A stretch of DNA of 23,764 nt, taken from Acidaminococcus sp050873445 (GTDB taxonomy: Bacteria > Bacillota > Negativicutes > Acidaminococcales > Acidaminococcaceae). Below are positions 1 to 7,537 of this stretch, piece by piece (within the stretch, counting starts at the first letter, position 1; each line of letters starts with the position of its first letter). Below the pieces are notes generated by a model. The model was not told the origin of the DNA, searched no databases, and saw only the letters and a list, made by a program, of their open reading frames with translations. Made by a program: the position numbers and the translations under genes. The stretch covers positions 1-23,764 of the forward strand of contig NZ_JBNMIU010000039.1 of the NCBI RefSeq assembly GCF_050873445.1, written 5' to 3'.

Positions 1-54
1 AGCAAAGGACTGAAAATCCTTGTGTCCGCAGTTCGATTCTGCGCTGAGGCACCA
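1..54 (+). tRNA. tRNA-Phe (GAA), 5' end outside the window
   Basis: Only the 3' part is present. The anticodon stem AAGGA/TCCTT encloses the seven-base loop CTGAAAA, giving anticodon GAA. It is followed by a T arm CGCAG-TTCGATT-CTGCG and an encoded ACCA end. It is the first visible member of a four-tRNA array, with 8-9 bases between genes, so the array is probably co-transcribed. Confidence 0.93.
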
Positions 55-62
55 TTCTTCAT

Positions 63-137
63 GCGGAAGTAGCTCAGTGGTAGAGCATCACCTTGCCAAG
101 GTGGGGGTCGCGAGTTCGAATCTCGTTTTCCGCTCCA
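63..137 (+). tRNA. tRNA-Gly (GCC)
   Basis: The acceptor arm GCGGAAG pairs with TTTCCGC (one G-T). The anticodon stem TCACC/GGTGG encloses TTGCCAA, giving anticodon GCC. The T arm is GCGAG-TTCGAAT-CTCGT and the CCA end is encoded. It is the second member of the array. Confidence 0.95.
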
Positions 138-146
138 TTTTCATAT

Positions 147-220
147 GGCGACGTAGCCAAGCGGTAAGGCAGAGGTCTGCAAAACCTTTATCCCCAGTTC
201 GATTCTGGGCGTCGCCTCCA
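147..220 (+). tRNA. tRNA-Cys (GCA)
   Basis: The acceptor arm GGCGACG pairs perfectly with CGTCGCC. The anticodon stem GAGGT/ACCTT encloses CTGCAAA, giving anticodon GCA. The T arm is CCCAG-TTCGATT-CTGGG and the CCA is encoded. It is the third member of the array. Confidence 0.95.
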
Positions 221-228
221 ATTTTTTC

Positions 229-317
229 GCCGAGGTGGCGGAACTGGCAGACGCAAGGGACTTAAAATCCCTCGGAGGGTGACCTCCGTACCGGTTCGAT
301 TCCGGTCCCCGGCACCA
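229..317 (+). tRNA. tRNA-Leu (TAA), class II with long variable arm
   Basis: The anticodon stem AGGGA/TCCCT encloses CTTAAAA, giving anticodon TAA. A long variable arm around 270-289, made of GGAGG and CCTCC, marks a class II tRNA. The T arm is ACCGG-TTCGATT-CCGGT and the CCA is encoded. One oddity is that acceptor GCCGAGG faces CCCCGGC, leaving an A-C mismatch at the fifth pair. All other elements are intact, so I treat the gene as functional. Confidence 0.94.
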
Positions 318-330
318 GAACTTCCAGAGA

Positions 331-359
331 CTTCACAGTGTGTGAGGTTTCTTTTTTTT
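331..359 (+). terminator. Probable terminator of the tRNA array
   Basis: A short imperfect hairpin (TTCACA facing TGTGAG) lies 14 bases after the last tRNA. It is followed by an almost pure T run at 348-359. The stem is weak but position and T tract fit an intrinsic terminator. Confidence 0.55.
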
Positions 360-403
360 ATTGCCGGCGGCCCGTGTCTTCTTCCGTGTATCGTGTATGA
401 CAG

Positions 404-440
404 AAATGAGTGTGAAAGTTAGATTCGCACTCATTTTTTA
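404..440 (+). terminator. Second hairpin with T run, terminator or attenuator before uraA
   Basis: A 12-base stem (404-415 with 425-436, one G-T pair) encloses a 9-base loop and its 3' arm runs into TTTTTTA. It ends about 45 bases before the uraA start. It may back up the tRNA terminator or act as an attenuator in a uraA leader. No purine-riboswitch or PyrR-type anti-terminator core is obvious. Confidence 0.5.
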
Positions 441-483
441 TGATAAAATAGAATGGTAAAAATCAATCCAAAGGAGTAGTTAT

Positions 484-1752
484 ATGGAAGAACGACGTAT
501 CATCCATGTGGAGGAAAAACTCCCCATCGCAGAAACCATCCCTCTGAGCCTGCAGCACCTGTTCGCTATGTTCGGGTCCACGGTGCTGGTCCCCTTTCTT
601 TTGAAGGTGGATCCTTCCACGGCCCTGTTCATGAACGGGGTGGGGACCCTGCTGTATCTGACCATCTGCAAATGGCGGCTGCCGGCCTATCTGGGCTCCA
701 GCTTCGCCTTCATCTCTCCGGTGCTGGCTGTGTGCGCCACTCCGGGCATGGGTTACGGCGACGCCCAGGGCGGGTTCATCGCCTTCGGGCTCTGCTTTAT
801 CCTCATCGGTCTCATGGTGAAGAAAATCGGCACCAGGTGGATCGATGTGCTGTTCCCGCCGGCGGCCATGGGTTCCATCGTAGCCATCATCGGTCTGGAA
901 CTGGCGCCCCTGGCCCTCAATATGAGCGGTTTCATGGAGCCGGTGAAGGGAATGACCAACGCCCAGGCCATGACCATCTCCATGGCCACCCTGGTTATCA
1001 CCATCCTGGCCAATGTGGTGGGCAGGGGGTTCATTGCCATTATCCCCATCCTGATCGGGGTAGTCAGCGGCTATGTGCTCAGCTATTTCATGGGTGTGGT
1101 GGATTTTTCCGCCGTGGCCAGCGCTGCCTGGTTCTCGTTCCCTACTTTCTATAAGCCGGAATTCCACCTTTCGGCCATCATGATGATTCTGCCGGCCCTG
1201 TTCGTGGTGCTGGCAGAGCACCTGGGCCATCTGTTCGTTACCAGTGACATCGTGGGCCGTAATCTGATCAAGGATCCGGGCCTGCACCGTTCCCTGATTG
1301 CCGACGGCCTGTCCAATGTGCTGTCCGGCCTGCTGGGTTCCACGCCCAATACCACCTATGGGGAAAACATGGGCGTCATGGCCATTACCGGTGTGTACAG
1401 CACCTGGGTCATCGGCGGGGCGGCCATTTTTGCCATCCTCTTCTCCTTCATCGGCAAGATCGCTGCCGTGATCCATGGAATCCCCACCCCTGTGATGGGC
1501 GGTGTCTGCATCTTATTGTTCGGTTTTATTGCCGCTTCCGGTCTGCGCATGATGGTGGAGCGGAAGGTGGACTTCACCCAGCCAAAGAACCTGATCCTTA
1601 CGGCTGTGACCATGATCAGCGGCCTTTCCGGGGCTGCGGTCCATATTGGTCCTGTGCAGCTGAAGGGGATGGGACTGGCTACCGTAGTGGCCATCATCGC
1701 CAGCCTGGCTTTTCTGATTTTCGAAAAATTGGGTCTGACCAACGAAAAATAA
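484..1752 (+). CDS. uraA: Uracil permease (NCS2 family)
   Basis: This 422-residue inner-membrane protein matches E. coli UraA closely along its length as I recall that sequence. It should import uracil with protons for pyrimidine salvage. Visible signatures are the N-terminal block IPLSLQHLFAMFGSTVLVP, the SSFAFISPV segment (residues 72-80), AEHLGHL with Glu244 or 245 and His249, and TPNTTYGENMGV with Glu294. The last two contain the counterparts of the substrate- and proton-coupling residues Glu241, His245 and Glu290 of UraA. The protein is hydrophobic throughout, consistent with 14 membrane segments. The start has AAGGAG at 471-476, seven bases upstream. The downstream guaA has its own promoter, so the two need not be one operon. 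A xanthine permease is the alternative, but the NTTYGEN motif and overall match favour uracil. Confidence 0.93.
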   Translation: MEERRIIHVEEKLPIAETIPLSLQHLFAMFGSTVLVPFLLKVDPSTALFMNGVGTLLYLTICKWRLPAYLGSSFAFISPVLAVCATPGMGYGDAQGGFIAFGLCFILIGLMVKKIGTRWIDVLFPPAAMGSIVAIIGLELAPLALNMSGFMEPVKGMTNAQAMTISMATLVITILANVVGRGFIAIIPILIGVVSGYVLSYFMGVVDFSAVASAAWFSFPTFYKPEFHLSAIMMILPALFVVLAEHLGHLFVTSDIVGRNLIKDPGLHRSLIADGLSNVLSGLLGSTPNTTYGENMGVMAITGVYSTWVIGGAAIFAILFSFIGKIAAVIHGIPTPVMGGVCILLFGFIAASGLRMMVERKVDFTQPKNLILTAVTMISGLSGAAVHIGPVQLKGMGLATVVAIIASLAFLIFEKLGLTNEK

Positions 1753-1764
1753 TCGGTTTTCCAA

Positions 1765-1793
1765 TTGAAAGAAACCGCAAGTTATGGTATATT
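1765..1793 (+). promoter_or_regulatory. Promoter of guaA
   Basis: TTGAAA (1765-1770) and TATATT (1788-1793) are separated by 17 bases. They lie between the uraA stop and the guaA start, leaving a short leader of about 30 bases with no guanine-riboswitch core. Confidence 0.65.
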
Positions 1794-1830
1794 GTATAAA
1801 AGTTTACAACCGAGAAAAGGGAGGAAGAGT

Positions 1831-3375
1831 ATGGAGAATTTACAGCATGAGGTCGTCCTGGTAGTCGACTTCGGCGCACAGTACAGCCAGCTGATTGCCA
1901 GAAGAGTCCGTGAATGCGGCGTTTACTGCGAAATCATTCCTTATAACTACAGCCTGGATAAAATCAAAGCCAAGAATCCCAAAGCCATCATCCTGTCCGG
2001 CGGTCCCAACAGTGTATATGCCGAAAACACCCCCAGTGTGGATACGGGCGTGTTTGAACTGGGCATCCCTGTACTGGGCATCTGCTACGGGGATCAGTTC
2101 ATGACCAAGGCCCTGGGCGGCGTAGTGGCCCATGCCGGCAGCGGCGAATACGGCAAGACTGCTGTGGTCCTGGACAACGAAAACCGTCTGTTCTCCGGTC
2201 TGGAAAAGAACAACGTCTGCTGGATGAGCCATCAGGACTATGCGGAAAAAGCACCTGAAGGCTTCACCGTCATCGCCCATACGGATGAATGCCCCATTGC
2301 TGCCATGCAGAACGAAGAAAAGAAACTGTACGGTGTGCAGTTCCATCCGGAAGTGATGCATACGCCCTTCGGCAAGCAGATGTTCAGCAACTTCCTGTTC
2401 AATATCTGCAACCTGTCCGGCGACTGGACCATGTCTTCCTTTGCCCAGAACAAGATCAAGGAAATCCGTGAAAAAGTAGGGAAGGGGAATGTGCTGTGCG
2501 CCATGAGCGGCGGCGTGGATTCCTCCGTGGCTGCCGTACTGGTCCACAAGGCTGTGGGCAAGCAGCTGACCTGCGTATTCGTGGATCACGGCCTGCTGCG
2601 GAAAGATGAAGGGGACCAGGTGGAACAGGTCTTCAAGCGGGATTTCGACATGAACCTGATCCGGGTCAACGCCCAGGAACGTTTCCTGAGCAAGCTGAAA
2701 GGGGTCAGCGACCCTGAAAAGAAACGGAAGATCATCGGGGAAGAATTCATCCGGGTCTTCGAAGAAGAATCCAAAAAAATCGGTCACGTGGACTTCCTGG
2801 TCCAGGGGACCATTTATCCGGACGTGGTGGAATCCGGCGGTACCGGTACCTCTGCCACCATCAAGAGCCACCACAATGTAGGCGGCCTGCCCAAAGACAT
2901 GAAACTGGGGCTGATCGAACCCCTGCGGGAACTGTTCAAGGATGAAGTCCGTGCCGTGGGCGAAGAACTGGGCATCCCCTCCGAACTGGTATGGCGCCAG
3001 CCCTTCCCGGGCCCTGGCCTGGCCATCCGTGTCCTGGGCGAAGTGACCGAAGAGAAGCTGCACATTGTCCGTGAAGCCGATGCTATCTTCCGGGAAGAAA
3101 TCGCCAAAGCCGGTCTGGACCGGTCCATCTGGCAGTATTTCGCCTGCCTGCCCAACATCCGCAGCGTAGGTGTCATGGGTGACTTCCGGACCTACAGCAA
3201 TACCATTGCCCTCCGTGCTGTAAACAGCACCGACGGCATGACTTCCGACTGGTCCCATATCCCGTATCACGTACTGGATCTGGTGTCCCGCCGGATTGTC
3301 AACGAAGTCCCCGGGGTGAACCGTGTAGTGTACGACATTACCAGCAAACCGCCTGCGACGATTGAATGGGAATGA
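1831..3375 (+). CDS. guaA: GMP synthase (glutamine-hydrolysing)
   Basis: This 514-residue cytoplasmic enzyme converts XMP to GMP using ATP and glutamine-derived ammonia, the last step of guanine nucleotide synthesis. The N-terminal class I amidotransferase domain carries nucleophile Cys85 (GICYG) and the His172/Glu174 pair in FHPEV. The synthetase domain begins with the PP-loop SGGVDSS (226-232). The C-terminal dimerisation domain ends in the family-typical PPATIEWE. Length is normal. I start at 1831 because AGGGAGGAAG lies just upstream; the in-frame codons from 1765 overlap the promoter. One small oddity is GICYGDQ, where Met usually precedes the Gln. The 3' end of guaA is a known integration site for genomic islands, and the DNA just downstream looks foreign. 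Confidence 0.97.
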   Translation: MENLQHEVVLVVDFGAQYSQLIARRVRECGVYCEIIPYNYSLDKIKAKNPKAIILSGGPNSVYAENTPSVDTGVFELGIPVLGICYGDQFMTKALGGVVAHAGSGEYGKTAVVLDNENRLFSGLEKNNVCWMSHQDYAEKAPEGFTVIAHTDECPIAAMQNEEKKLYGVQFHPEVMHTPFGKQMFSNFLFNICNLSGDWTMSSFAQNKIKEIREKVGKGNVLCAMSGGVDSSVAAVLVHKAVGKQLTCVFVDHGLLRKDEGDQVEQVFKRDFDMNLIRVNAQERFLSKLKGVSDPEKKRKIIGEEFIRVFEEESKKIGHVDFLVQGTIYPDVVESGGTGTSATIKSHHNVGGLPKDMKLGLIEPLRELFKDEVRAVGEELGIPSELVWRQPFPGPGLAIRVLGEVTEEKLHIVREADAIFREEIAKAGLDRSIWQYFACLPNIRSVGVMGDFRTYSNTIALRAVNSTDGMTSDWSHIPYHVLDLVSRRIVNEVPGVNRVVYDITSKPPATIEWE

Positions 3376-3385
3376 TTATATGAAT

Positions 3386-3431
3386 AATGAACACCTCGTA
3401 AGTATGCGGCTTACGAGGTGTTCATTTTATT
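3386..3431 (+). terminator. Strong intrinsic terminator after guaA
   Basis: A perfect 17-base stem (3386-3402 with 3410-3426) with a 7-base loop is followed by a T-rich stretch. It begins ten bases after the guaA stop. It is symmetric (A-rich on the left), so it could also stop transcription from the right. Confidence 0.9.
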
Positions 3432-3443
3432 TGTGCTCTTATT

Positions 3444-3851
3444 TTGCTCTTAAAATTATTTCATTTACTCTTTGAGCGACTTCATTCCCTTACTTTGCCG
3501 GAGGAAGAAGAACCGAGATTCGTTGGAGTATGGGGACAAAGACATTTGCAGTATTTGAAAGAATACCGCAGGAATGTATATCTGGATCTGATGATGAGCG
3601 GCAGACTGAACAGTTATCTGGCAGATATAGAGGAACAGGCACAGGAACGCTTTGAAAGAATTGTAGAGCAGATGAAACAGACCCAGGGAATCACGGAGCA
3701 GTTAAAGGCGGACAATGCTTTGGAATGGGTAGGTAGAATGAATAATATACAGGCGTGTACGAGGGAGATTGTGGACAAAGAAATAATTATCAGTAAAAAT
3801 AATGTAGATGAGGGCAAGGCAGAAAATGGCTTGCTCTCTACTTTACAATAA
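3444..3851 (+). CDS. TnpV-family transposon protein, probably a 5'-truncated remnant
   Basis: From residue 17 on, this 135-residue frame reads like TnpV proteins of clostridial mobile elements: LTLPEEEEP, then VWGQRHLQYLKEYRR, a charged helix with SYLADIEEQAQERFERIVEQ, and EWVGRMNN near the C-terminus. The role of TnpV is not established; it travels with site-specific recombinases and transposons. The first 16 residues do not match and the frame opens with TTG just after the guaA terminator, with no ribosome binding site. I therefore think the true start is lost and this is a gene relic. Base composition is lower in GC than uraA and guaA. No transposase or integrase is nearby. Family call is from recalled sequences. 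Confidence 0.65.
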   Translation: MLLKLFHLLFERLHSLTLPEEEEPRFVGVWGQRHLQYLKEYRRNVYLDLMMSGRLNSYLADIEEQAQERFERIVEQMKQTQGITEQLKADNALEWVGRMNNIQACTREIVDKEIIISKNNVDEGKAENGLLSTLQ

Positions 3852-3869
3852 TATTTGTTGCTGTATAAT
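3842..3869 (+). promoter_or_regulatory. Promoter of the phzF-like gene
   Basis: TTTACA (3842-3847) and TATAAT (3864-3869) are 16 bases apart, 43 bases before the start codon. The -35 box overlaps the end of the tnpV-like frame. Confidence 0.6.
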
Positions 3870-3911
3870 TGAGAAGAAAGAGACAAATCGAAATTTACGG
3901 AGGAAATTCAA

Positions 3912-4685
3912 ATGAAACAATATATTGTAGATGCATTTACTGACAAAATTTTTCATGGAAATCAAGCGGCTATTTGCATTATGGATCAATGGATTATTGA
4001 AGACTTGATGATGAACATAACGAAGGAAAATAATTTTTCAGAAACGGCTTTCGCTGTTAAAGAAGGTGAAAAGTACCATTTACGTTGGTTTACTCCAGGT
4101 GGCGAGATTGATCTCTGTGGACATGCAACACTTGCATGTGCCTATGTTTTGTTCAAATTCTATATCACGGATGCAAACAAGGTTGTATTTTCAACGCTTA
4201 GTGGTGATTTAATTGTAAAAAGAAATGATGACCTTTTGGAAATGGAATTTCCAGCATATAAATTGGAGAAGGTTCCTGTTACACAGGATATGATAGATGC
4301 GATGGGAGCCACACCATCAGAAGCATATATGGGAAGAGATTTACTATGCGTGTTTGATGACGAAAAAACAGTAAGAAACTTGCAGCCTGACATGAATAAG
4401 CTCCTTAATTTAGAAGGGTTACTCTTGCAGGTTACTGCACCGGGAAAAGACACAGATTCAGTTTCACGAAGTTTTGCACCGAAATTAAATGTTACTGAAG
4501 ATCCTGTATGCGGATCAGGGCATTGCCATATTGTTCCTTATTGGGCAAAAAGGCTCAATAAAGATAGCATTGTGGCATATCAGGCATCGAAACGTGGAGG
4601 AACCCTATATTGCAGAATGGATGGGGATAAAGTATTTTTAGCTGGAAAAGCTGCTCTATTCTCTGAGTGCGAAATCTACATTTAA
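3912..4685 (+). CDS. PhzF-family isomerase/epimerase-like protein
   Basis: This 257-residue protein belongs to the PhzF family, which shares the diaminopimelate-epimerase fold. Family signatures visible are the N-terminal DAFTDKIFHGNQAA, the SETAF segment with the catalytic-type Glu44, DLCGHATLACAY (68-79), and TEDPVCGSGHC (195-205), with the glycine-rich substrate loop. A full-length family member is usually about 260-300 residues, so this is complete. There are no phenazine genes here, so a role in phenazine synthesis is not implied; most family members have unknown substrates. GGAGG at 3900-3904 precedes the start. The gene is AT-rich compared with guaA and sits beside a transposon relic, which suggests it was acquired from another Firmicute. 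Confidence 0.85.
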   Translation: MKQYIVDAFTDKIFHGNQAAICIMDQWIIEDLMMNITKENNFSETAFAVKEGEKYHLRWFTPGGEIDLCGHATLACAYVLFKFYITDANKVVFSTLSGDLIVKRNDDLLEMEFPAYKLEKVPVTQDMIDAMGATPSEAYMGRDLLCVFDDEKTVRNLQPDMNKLLNLEGLLLQVTAPGKDTDSVSRSFAPKLNVTEDPVCGSGHCHIVPYWAKRLNKDSIVAYQASKRGGTLYCRMDGDKVFLAGKAALFSECEIYI

Positions 4686-4999
4686 TTTGGAATGACAAAT
4701 TCCAGTTTGTTGGGATAGTGGAAAAATATTTATTGCAAGATTTATTTTATTGTATTTTGTAATATGGTGTTGGTTTCCTAAGCAAACTCGCTTATAATCT
4801 GAATCGGAACATATTGCTATTATCCACAGTTACGGAGCGAGTGTTATCAACGCCGATAACAAACTGATAACATTAGCCCATATAGGCAGGATAATATGGA
4901 TAAATCAAAGATTCAAAAGAAAAGTAAACACGGCAACAAATAATCTCTAAACAAAATTGATTAGGGATTGTCGAATGGGAATAAGACCTGCTAAATAAC
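4686..4999 (+). other. AT-rich intergenic stretch without a credible gene
   Basis: I see no supported coding frame. The first part is strongly AT-rich. A small hairpin GTTATC/GATAAC (4843-4848, 4855-4860) is followed by a further GATAAC at 4865-4870. Near the right edge lies the guaA-like decamer described separately. Composition shifts to GC-rich at about 5000, where the palindromic repeat begins. Confidence 0.6.
4973..4982 (+). other. Candidate attachment-site remnant matching the guaA 3' end
   Basis: GAATGGGAAT here repeats guaA positions 3364-3373 (the codons for the final Glu-Trp-Glu region) in the same orientation. ATTG precedes both copies, with two extra bases here. In guaA-targeting islands the duplicated core is the last codons of guaA, so this may be the far end of a decayed island. 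No integrase gene is visible, and ten bases is short, so the call is tentative. Confidence 0.35.
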
Positions 5000-5127
5000 C
5001 CAGGCGCACGATATACGTCCATCTGCTTTGTCAGCGGGAGTTTTGGCTCGCGGCATGTACGCTTTAGTACTATGCCACGACCCAAAACTCCCGCTTTCGC
5101 GCATCTGGACGCATCTCGTGTGCCTGG
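5000..5127 (+). repeat. Nested palindromic repeat, copy A
   Basis: Three nested stems are visible. The outer one is 5000-5019 with 5108-5127 (18 of 20 paired, counting one G-T). The middle is 5034-5046 with 5082-5094 (13 perfect pairs), extended by TCG/CGA. The inner hairpin is GGCAT-GTAC with GTAC-T-ATGCC (5052-5076) and a loop GCTTTA. A second copy lies at 5952-6081. The stems pair in both copies although their sequences differ. It could be a REP- or MITE-like element or a structured RNA. Confidence 0.75.
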
Positions 5128-5330
5128 AAGGAGGCGGGGGAATGGTGATAATACAAGTTTTTGGTCTATATCGATTGTATGATTGTGACGCCGTAGGGGC
5201 TTACCAGCCGGTAAGCCCGCCCCGCAACGTGTTCTTCGACCGTAACGCCCGGAGCCCCCGACCGAAATCCCATCGTATAATCCACTTTTTTATGTTACAA
5301 TCCTCTCAGGAAGTCAAAGGGGGTTGTTTT

Positions 5331-5951
5331 ATGAAACTGAAAAAATTGGGGTTATTGGTGGGGTTCCTTGCTGCTTTTCCGTCTCTGGCACTGGCCAGCC
5401 GAATCATTCCCATGGAGCGGACTGTGCTGGAAATTCCCAATTCTACGGGGAAAGTGGTGCAGAAGGATTTTTCGGAAGGGAATCGAAAAATGCATTTCGT
5501 GGGCGGCCGTTCCAATCGCGGACTTCCCGGTATTGTGGTGGTCCGCAAGGGTCATTTCCTGGAAGCAGATTCTGCTTTATGGGCCAACTTCCGCACCAAA
5601 GAGGCTAATCGGCGAATTGCCTATCTGATTACCCAGTTCAAGGACACGGATACCGGCCGATACTTCTATGGTGTGGAACCGGGCCTAGCCCATTCCGACA
5701 TTTTCTTTGACTGCTTCCTGATCGGCTATGACCGGACAGGGAAAAAGGTCAAGGAATTCGTGGACAGCAAGAATTATTATGCTCCTCACGGATACGACCT
5801 GGAAGAATTCATTACCCATCGGGGCGACTTCTACCTGGCTAAATTGGATTTCGGCAGGTTTCAGGAGGGCACAGTGTATAAACTGATTTGGAATCAGGAG
5901 AAGGATCAGTTTGGATATAAGCAGGTAGACCCCAGTGAGGCTCACGCATAA
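5331..5951 (+). CDS. Secreted or periplasmic protein of unknown function
   Basis: I do not recognise this 206-residue protein. It begins with a textbook signal peptide: Lys-rich MKLKKL, a hydrophobic core, and a likely cleavage after LALA at residue 21. The mature part is soluble-looking, rich in charged and aromatic residues, with no lipobox, no membrane segment and few cysteines. It should therefore reside in the periplasm or outside the cell. The start at 5331 is set by AAAGGGGG at 5316-5323 and by the signal peptide. An extended -10 (TG-T-TACAAT, 5293-5301) may drive it. It sits alone between the two palindromic repeat copies. Base composition is closer to the GC-rich backbone than to the phzF or lysR genes. 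Confidence 0.7.
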   Translation: MKLKKLGLLVGFLAAFPSLALASRIIPMERTVLEIPNSTGKVVQKDFSEGNRKMHFVGGRSNRGLPGIVVVRKGHFLEADSALWANFRTKEANRRIAYLITQFKDTDTGRYFYGVEPGLAHSDIFFDCFLIGYDRTGKKVKEFVDSKNYYAPHGYDLEEFITHRGDFYLAKLDFGRFQEGTVYKLIWNQEKDQFGYKQVDPSEAHA

Positions 5952-6081
5952 CCCCTGCGCACAATAAGGGGCCATCTACTTTGTCAACGTGGGATTGGGT
6001 TCGCGGCATGTACGTTTTAGTACTATGCTACGAATCCAATCCCGCGTTTTCGCGTATCTAGGCACATCTCCTGCGTCTTGG
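5952..6081 (+). repeat. Nested palindromic repeat, copy B
   Basis: This is a homologue of copy A, starting right at the preceding stop codon. The inner hairpin (6005-6029, loop GTTTTA, same bulged T) is nearly identical. The middle stem (5988-6003 with 6031-6046, 16 pairs with two G-T) has a different sequence from copy A yet still pairs throughout. Flanks share CCATCT-n-CTTTGTCA on the left and TTTCGCG and TGGAAG on the right. The outermost stem is weaker than in copy A. Confidence 0.72.
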
Positions 6082-6168
6082 AAGCAGTCGAGGGGAACAT
6101 CGCGGTTGATTGTACGTTGAACCGGTTCTATGTTACAAGGATTGCAAAATCTCCTGGAAGTGAAAACA

Positions 6169-6438
6169 ATGCGGTATCCTTATATGACTCTTGCAGATGA
6201 AACAGAAATTTCCCATTCCAGTATGGCATCGGATGGTACTGTACAGGTATATTTTGAAATTCCCTGCGAAGGAGGCTTTCAACATGCCACTTGTATTTTG
6301 CCCAGTTATCAACGGACAGAAAACCAGGGCTATTCACAGGATGCCATTAAGGCTTTTGATACATGCCTCTACAATAACGCTCATTTCATCCTGGAATTTG
6401 CCCAAAATGGAGGATTCGCACATGCCACAGCTGTTTAG
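6169..6438 (+). CDS. Small protein of unknown function
   Basis: An 89-residue protein starts at MRYPYMTLADETEI. The start is chosen for GGAAGTG at 6156-6162, six bases away; an upstream in-frame ATG at 6130 has no such site. Visible features are an acidic N-terminal block, a strand-like segment VQVYFEIPCEGGF, a conserved-looking CILPSY, and a C-terminal helix ending in NAHFILEFAQNGGF. There is no signal peptide or membrane segment, so it should be cytoplasmic. It reminds me of small proteins common on Firmicute mobile elements, but I cannot name a family. It stands alone between repeat copy B and the convergent lysR gene. Confidence 0.55.
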   Translation: MRYPYMTLADETEISHSSMASDGTVQVYFEIPCEGGFQHATCILPSYQRTENQGYSQDAIKAFDTCLYNNAHFILEFAQNGGFAHATAV

Positions 6439-6506
6439 AATCGGACCGTACCTGATTTTATTTCTGGTCCAATGAAAATATGCCGGTGGAGCCTGTGTTT
6501 GCTTTT

Positions 6507-7388
6507 CTAAAAGCAGGCTTTTAGGATGTTGGCAAAATCTTCAATATAAAATCCGGAGTTGTCTTTTTTCCAGAATGCGCAGTAGGTCTTTTTGACAGGC
6601 TGCGCATTTCTTGTGAGTGGAATCCGACATACGGTCGTATCAAACCAGACCTGTTCGCTGATCATGTCAACTGGCATATAGCCCTGACCGGTCAGGATCT
6701 TCAGGCGTGCTTCCTGAATGGTGTCTGCAAATAAAAAATCTCCATGTAGTCCGACAATAGTCTCATAATATTCCTGTTCCTCGTTTCTGGCGGCCTGGTT
6801 AATCACAAGAATGCAGGTGGCGTTTTTCAGGTCTTCTGTCTCTACATGCTGCAATTTGCTTAAAGGATTCTTGGAAGATATTTCAATAAAAATTTTGCTT
6901 TCAGCAAGAATCTCATTATTGTAGGCATCAGAAAAGGCACGTCTCTGGTCGTTTAGCGCAAGGTCAACAGAACCATTTTCCATAGCATGGTAAAGCTCTT
7001 CATGGCTTCCAACGATGATTTGAACGTCAACAGTTGGATATTTTTCGGAAAACATGGAGATTGCCTCGGATAATTCATTTCCATGATAGCCTTTATAATA
7101 TCCGATTTTTAATACAGCATGATCATTTGATGCAATGCGTTTGGTTTCCCGGATCATCTGCCGGATATCACCGGATATGACCAGGCTTTTTCTGTAAAAA
7201 TGTTCACCTGCAGGCGTAAGTGAAAATGTCCGATTGTGGCGTTTCAGTAGTTTCACACCAAGTTCTTCTTCCAGTTTTTTGATTTGCTGGGAGATAGCAG
7301 ACTGCGATACATGACATTGTTCGGCAGCCTGATAGAAATTTCCATTTTCAACCACAGCCAGTAAGTATTCAATCTGACGCAATAACAT
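6507..7388 (-). CDS. LysR-family transcriptional regulator
   Basis: This 293-residue DNA-binding protein has the N-terminal winged helix typical of LysR regulators (residues 1-60: LRQIEYLLAVVENGNF, then AAEQCHVSQSAISQQIKKLE, then FSLTPAG). A helical linker and a periplasmic-binding-protein-like effector domain (about 90-293) follow. Length is typical. The start has AGGAGG (on the minus strand, about 7394-7400). It is divergent from the flavodoxin and dehydrogenase genes, the usual arrangement for a LysR protein controlling its neighbours, and the shared promoter region contains a fitting inverted repeat. The effector is unknown. The gene is AT-rich, like the two genes it faces, and all three were probably gained together. 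Confidence 0.93.
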   Translation of the reverse strand: MLLRQIEYLLAVVENGNFYQAAEQCHVSQSAISQQIKKLEEELGVKLLKRHNRTFSLTPAGEHFYRKSLVISGDIRQMIRETKRIASNDHAVLKIGYYKGYHGNELSEAISMFSEKYPTVDVQIIVGSHEELYHAMENGSVDLALNDQRRAFSDAYNNEILAESKIFIEISSKNPLSKLQHVETEDLKNATCILVINQAARNEEQEYYETIVGLHGDFLFADTIQEARLKILTGQGYMPVDMISEQVWFDTTVCRIPLTRNAQPVKKTYCAFWKKDNSGFYIEDFANILKACF

Positions 7389-7420
7389 AAAGAAACCTCC
7401 TAGATTTGAAAGTTTATTAT

Positions 7421-7496
7421 ATTATACAATGATTATTAAAACTTATCAATTTAATTAGCATAAAGATTTGATTGAGAAGTATATTTGAATTATGAT
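7421..7496. promoter_or_regulatory. Back-to-back promoters with a candidate LysR operator
   Basis: On the minus strand, TTGATA (7449-7444) and TATAAT (7426-7421) are 17 bases apart and serve lysR. On the plus strand, TTGATT (7468-7473) and TATGAT (7491-7496) are 17 bases apart and serve the flavodoxin. The two -35 boxes are the arms of an imperfect inverted repeat ATCAA-TTT...AAA-..-TTGAT spanning 7445-7473. This is where a LysR dimer pair could bind and control both directions. Confidence 0.7.
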
Positions 7497-7537
7497 TAGA
7501 TTCACAAAAGAAAATAACATCATCAGGAGGAATGGAA

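Noticed and set aside
20..265. Plus-strand frame of 81 codons across the tRNA array
   Set aside because: It lies entirely within four tRNA genes with intact cloverleaf elements.
463..1476. Minus-strand frame opposite uraA
   Set aside because: It is His/Gly/Asp-rich, as expected from the antisense of a hydrophobic membrane protein. uraA itself is certain.
2083..2091. Asp instead of Met in the GuaA motif GICYGDQ as a sign of a lost amidotransferase
   Set aside because: The catalytic Cys, His and Glu are all present and the rest of the protein is normal, so a neutral variant is more likely.
3912..4685. Phenazine biosynthesis
   Set aside because: Only a PhzF-like protein is present. None of the other phenazine genes occur, and most family members act elsewhere.
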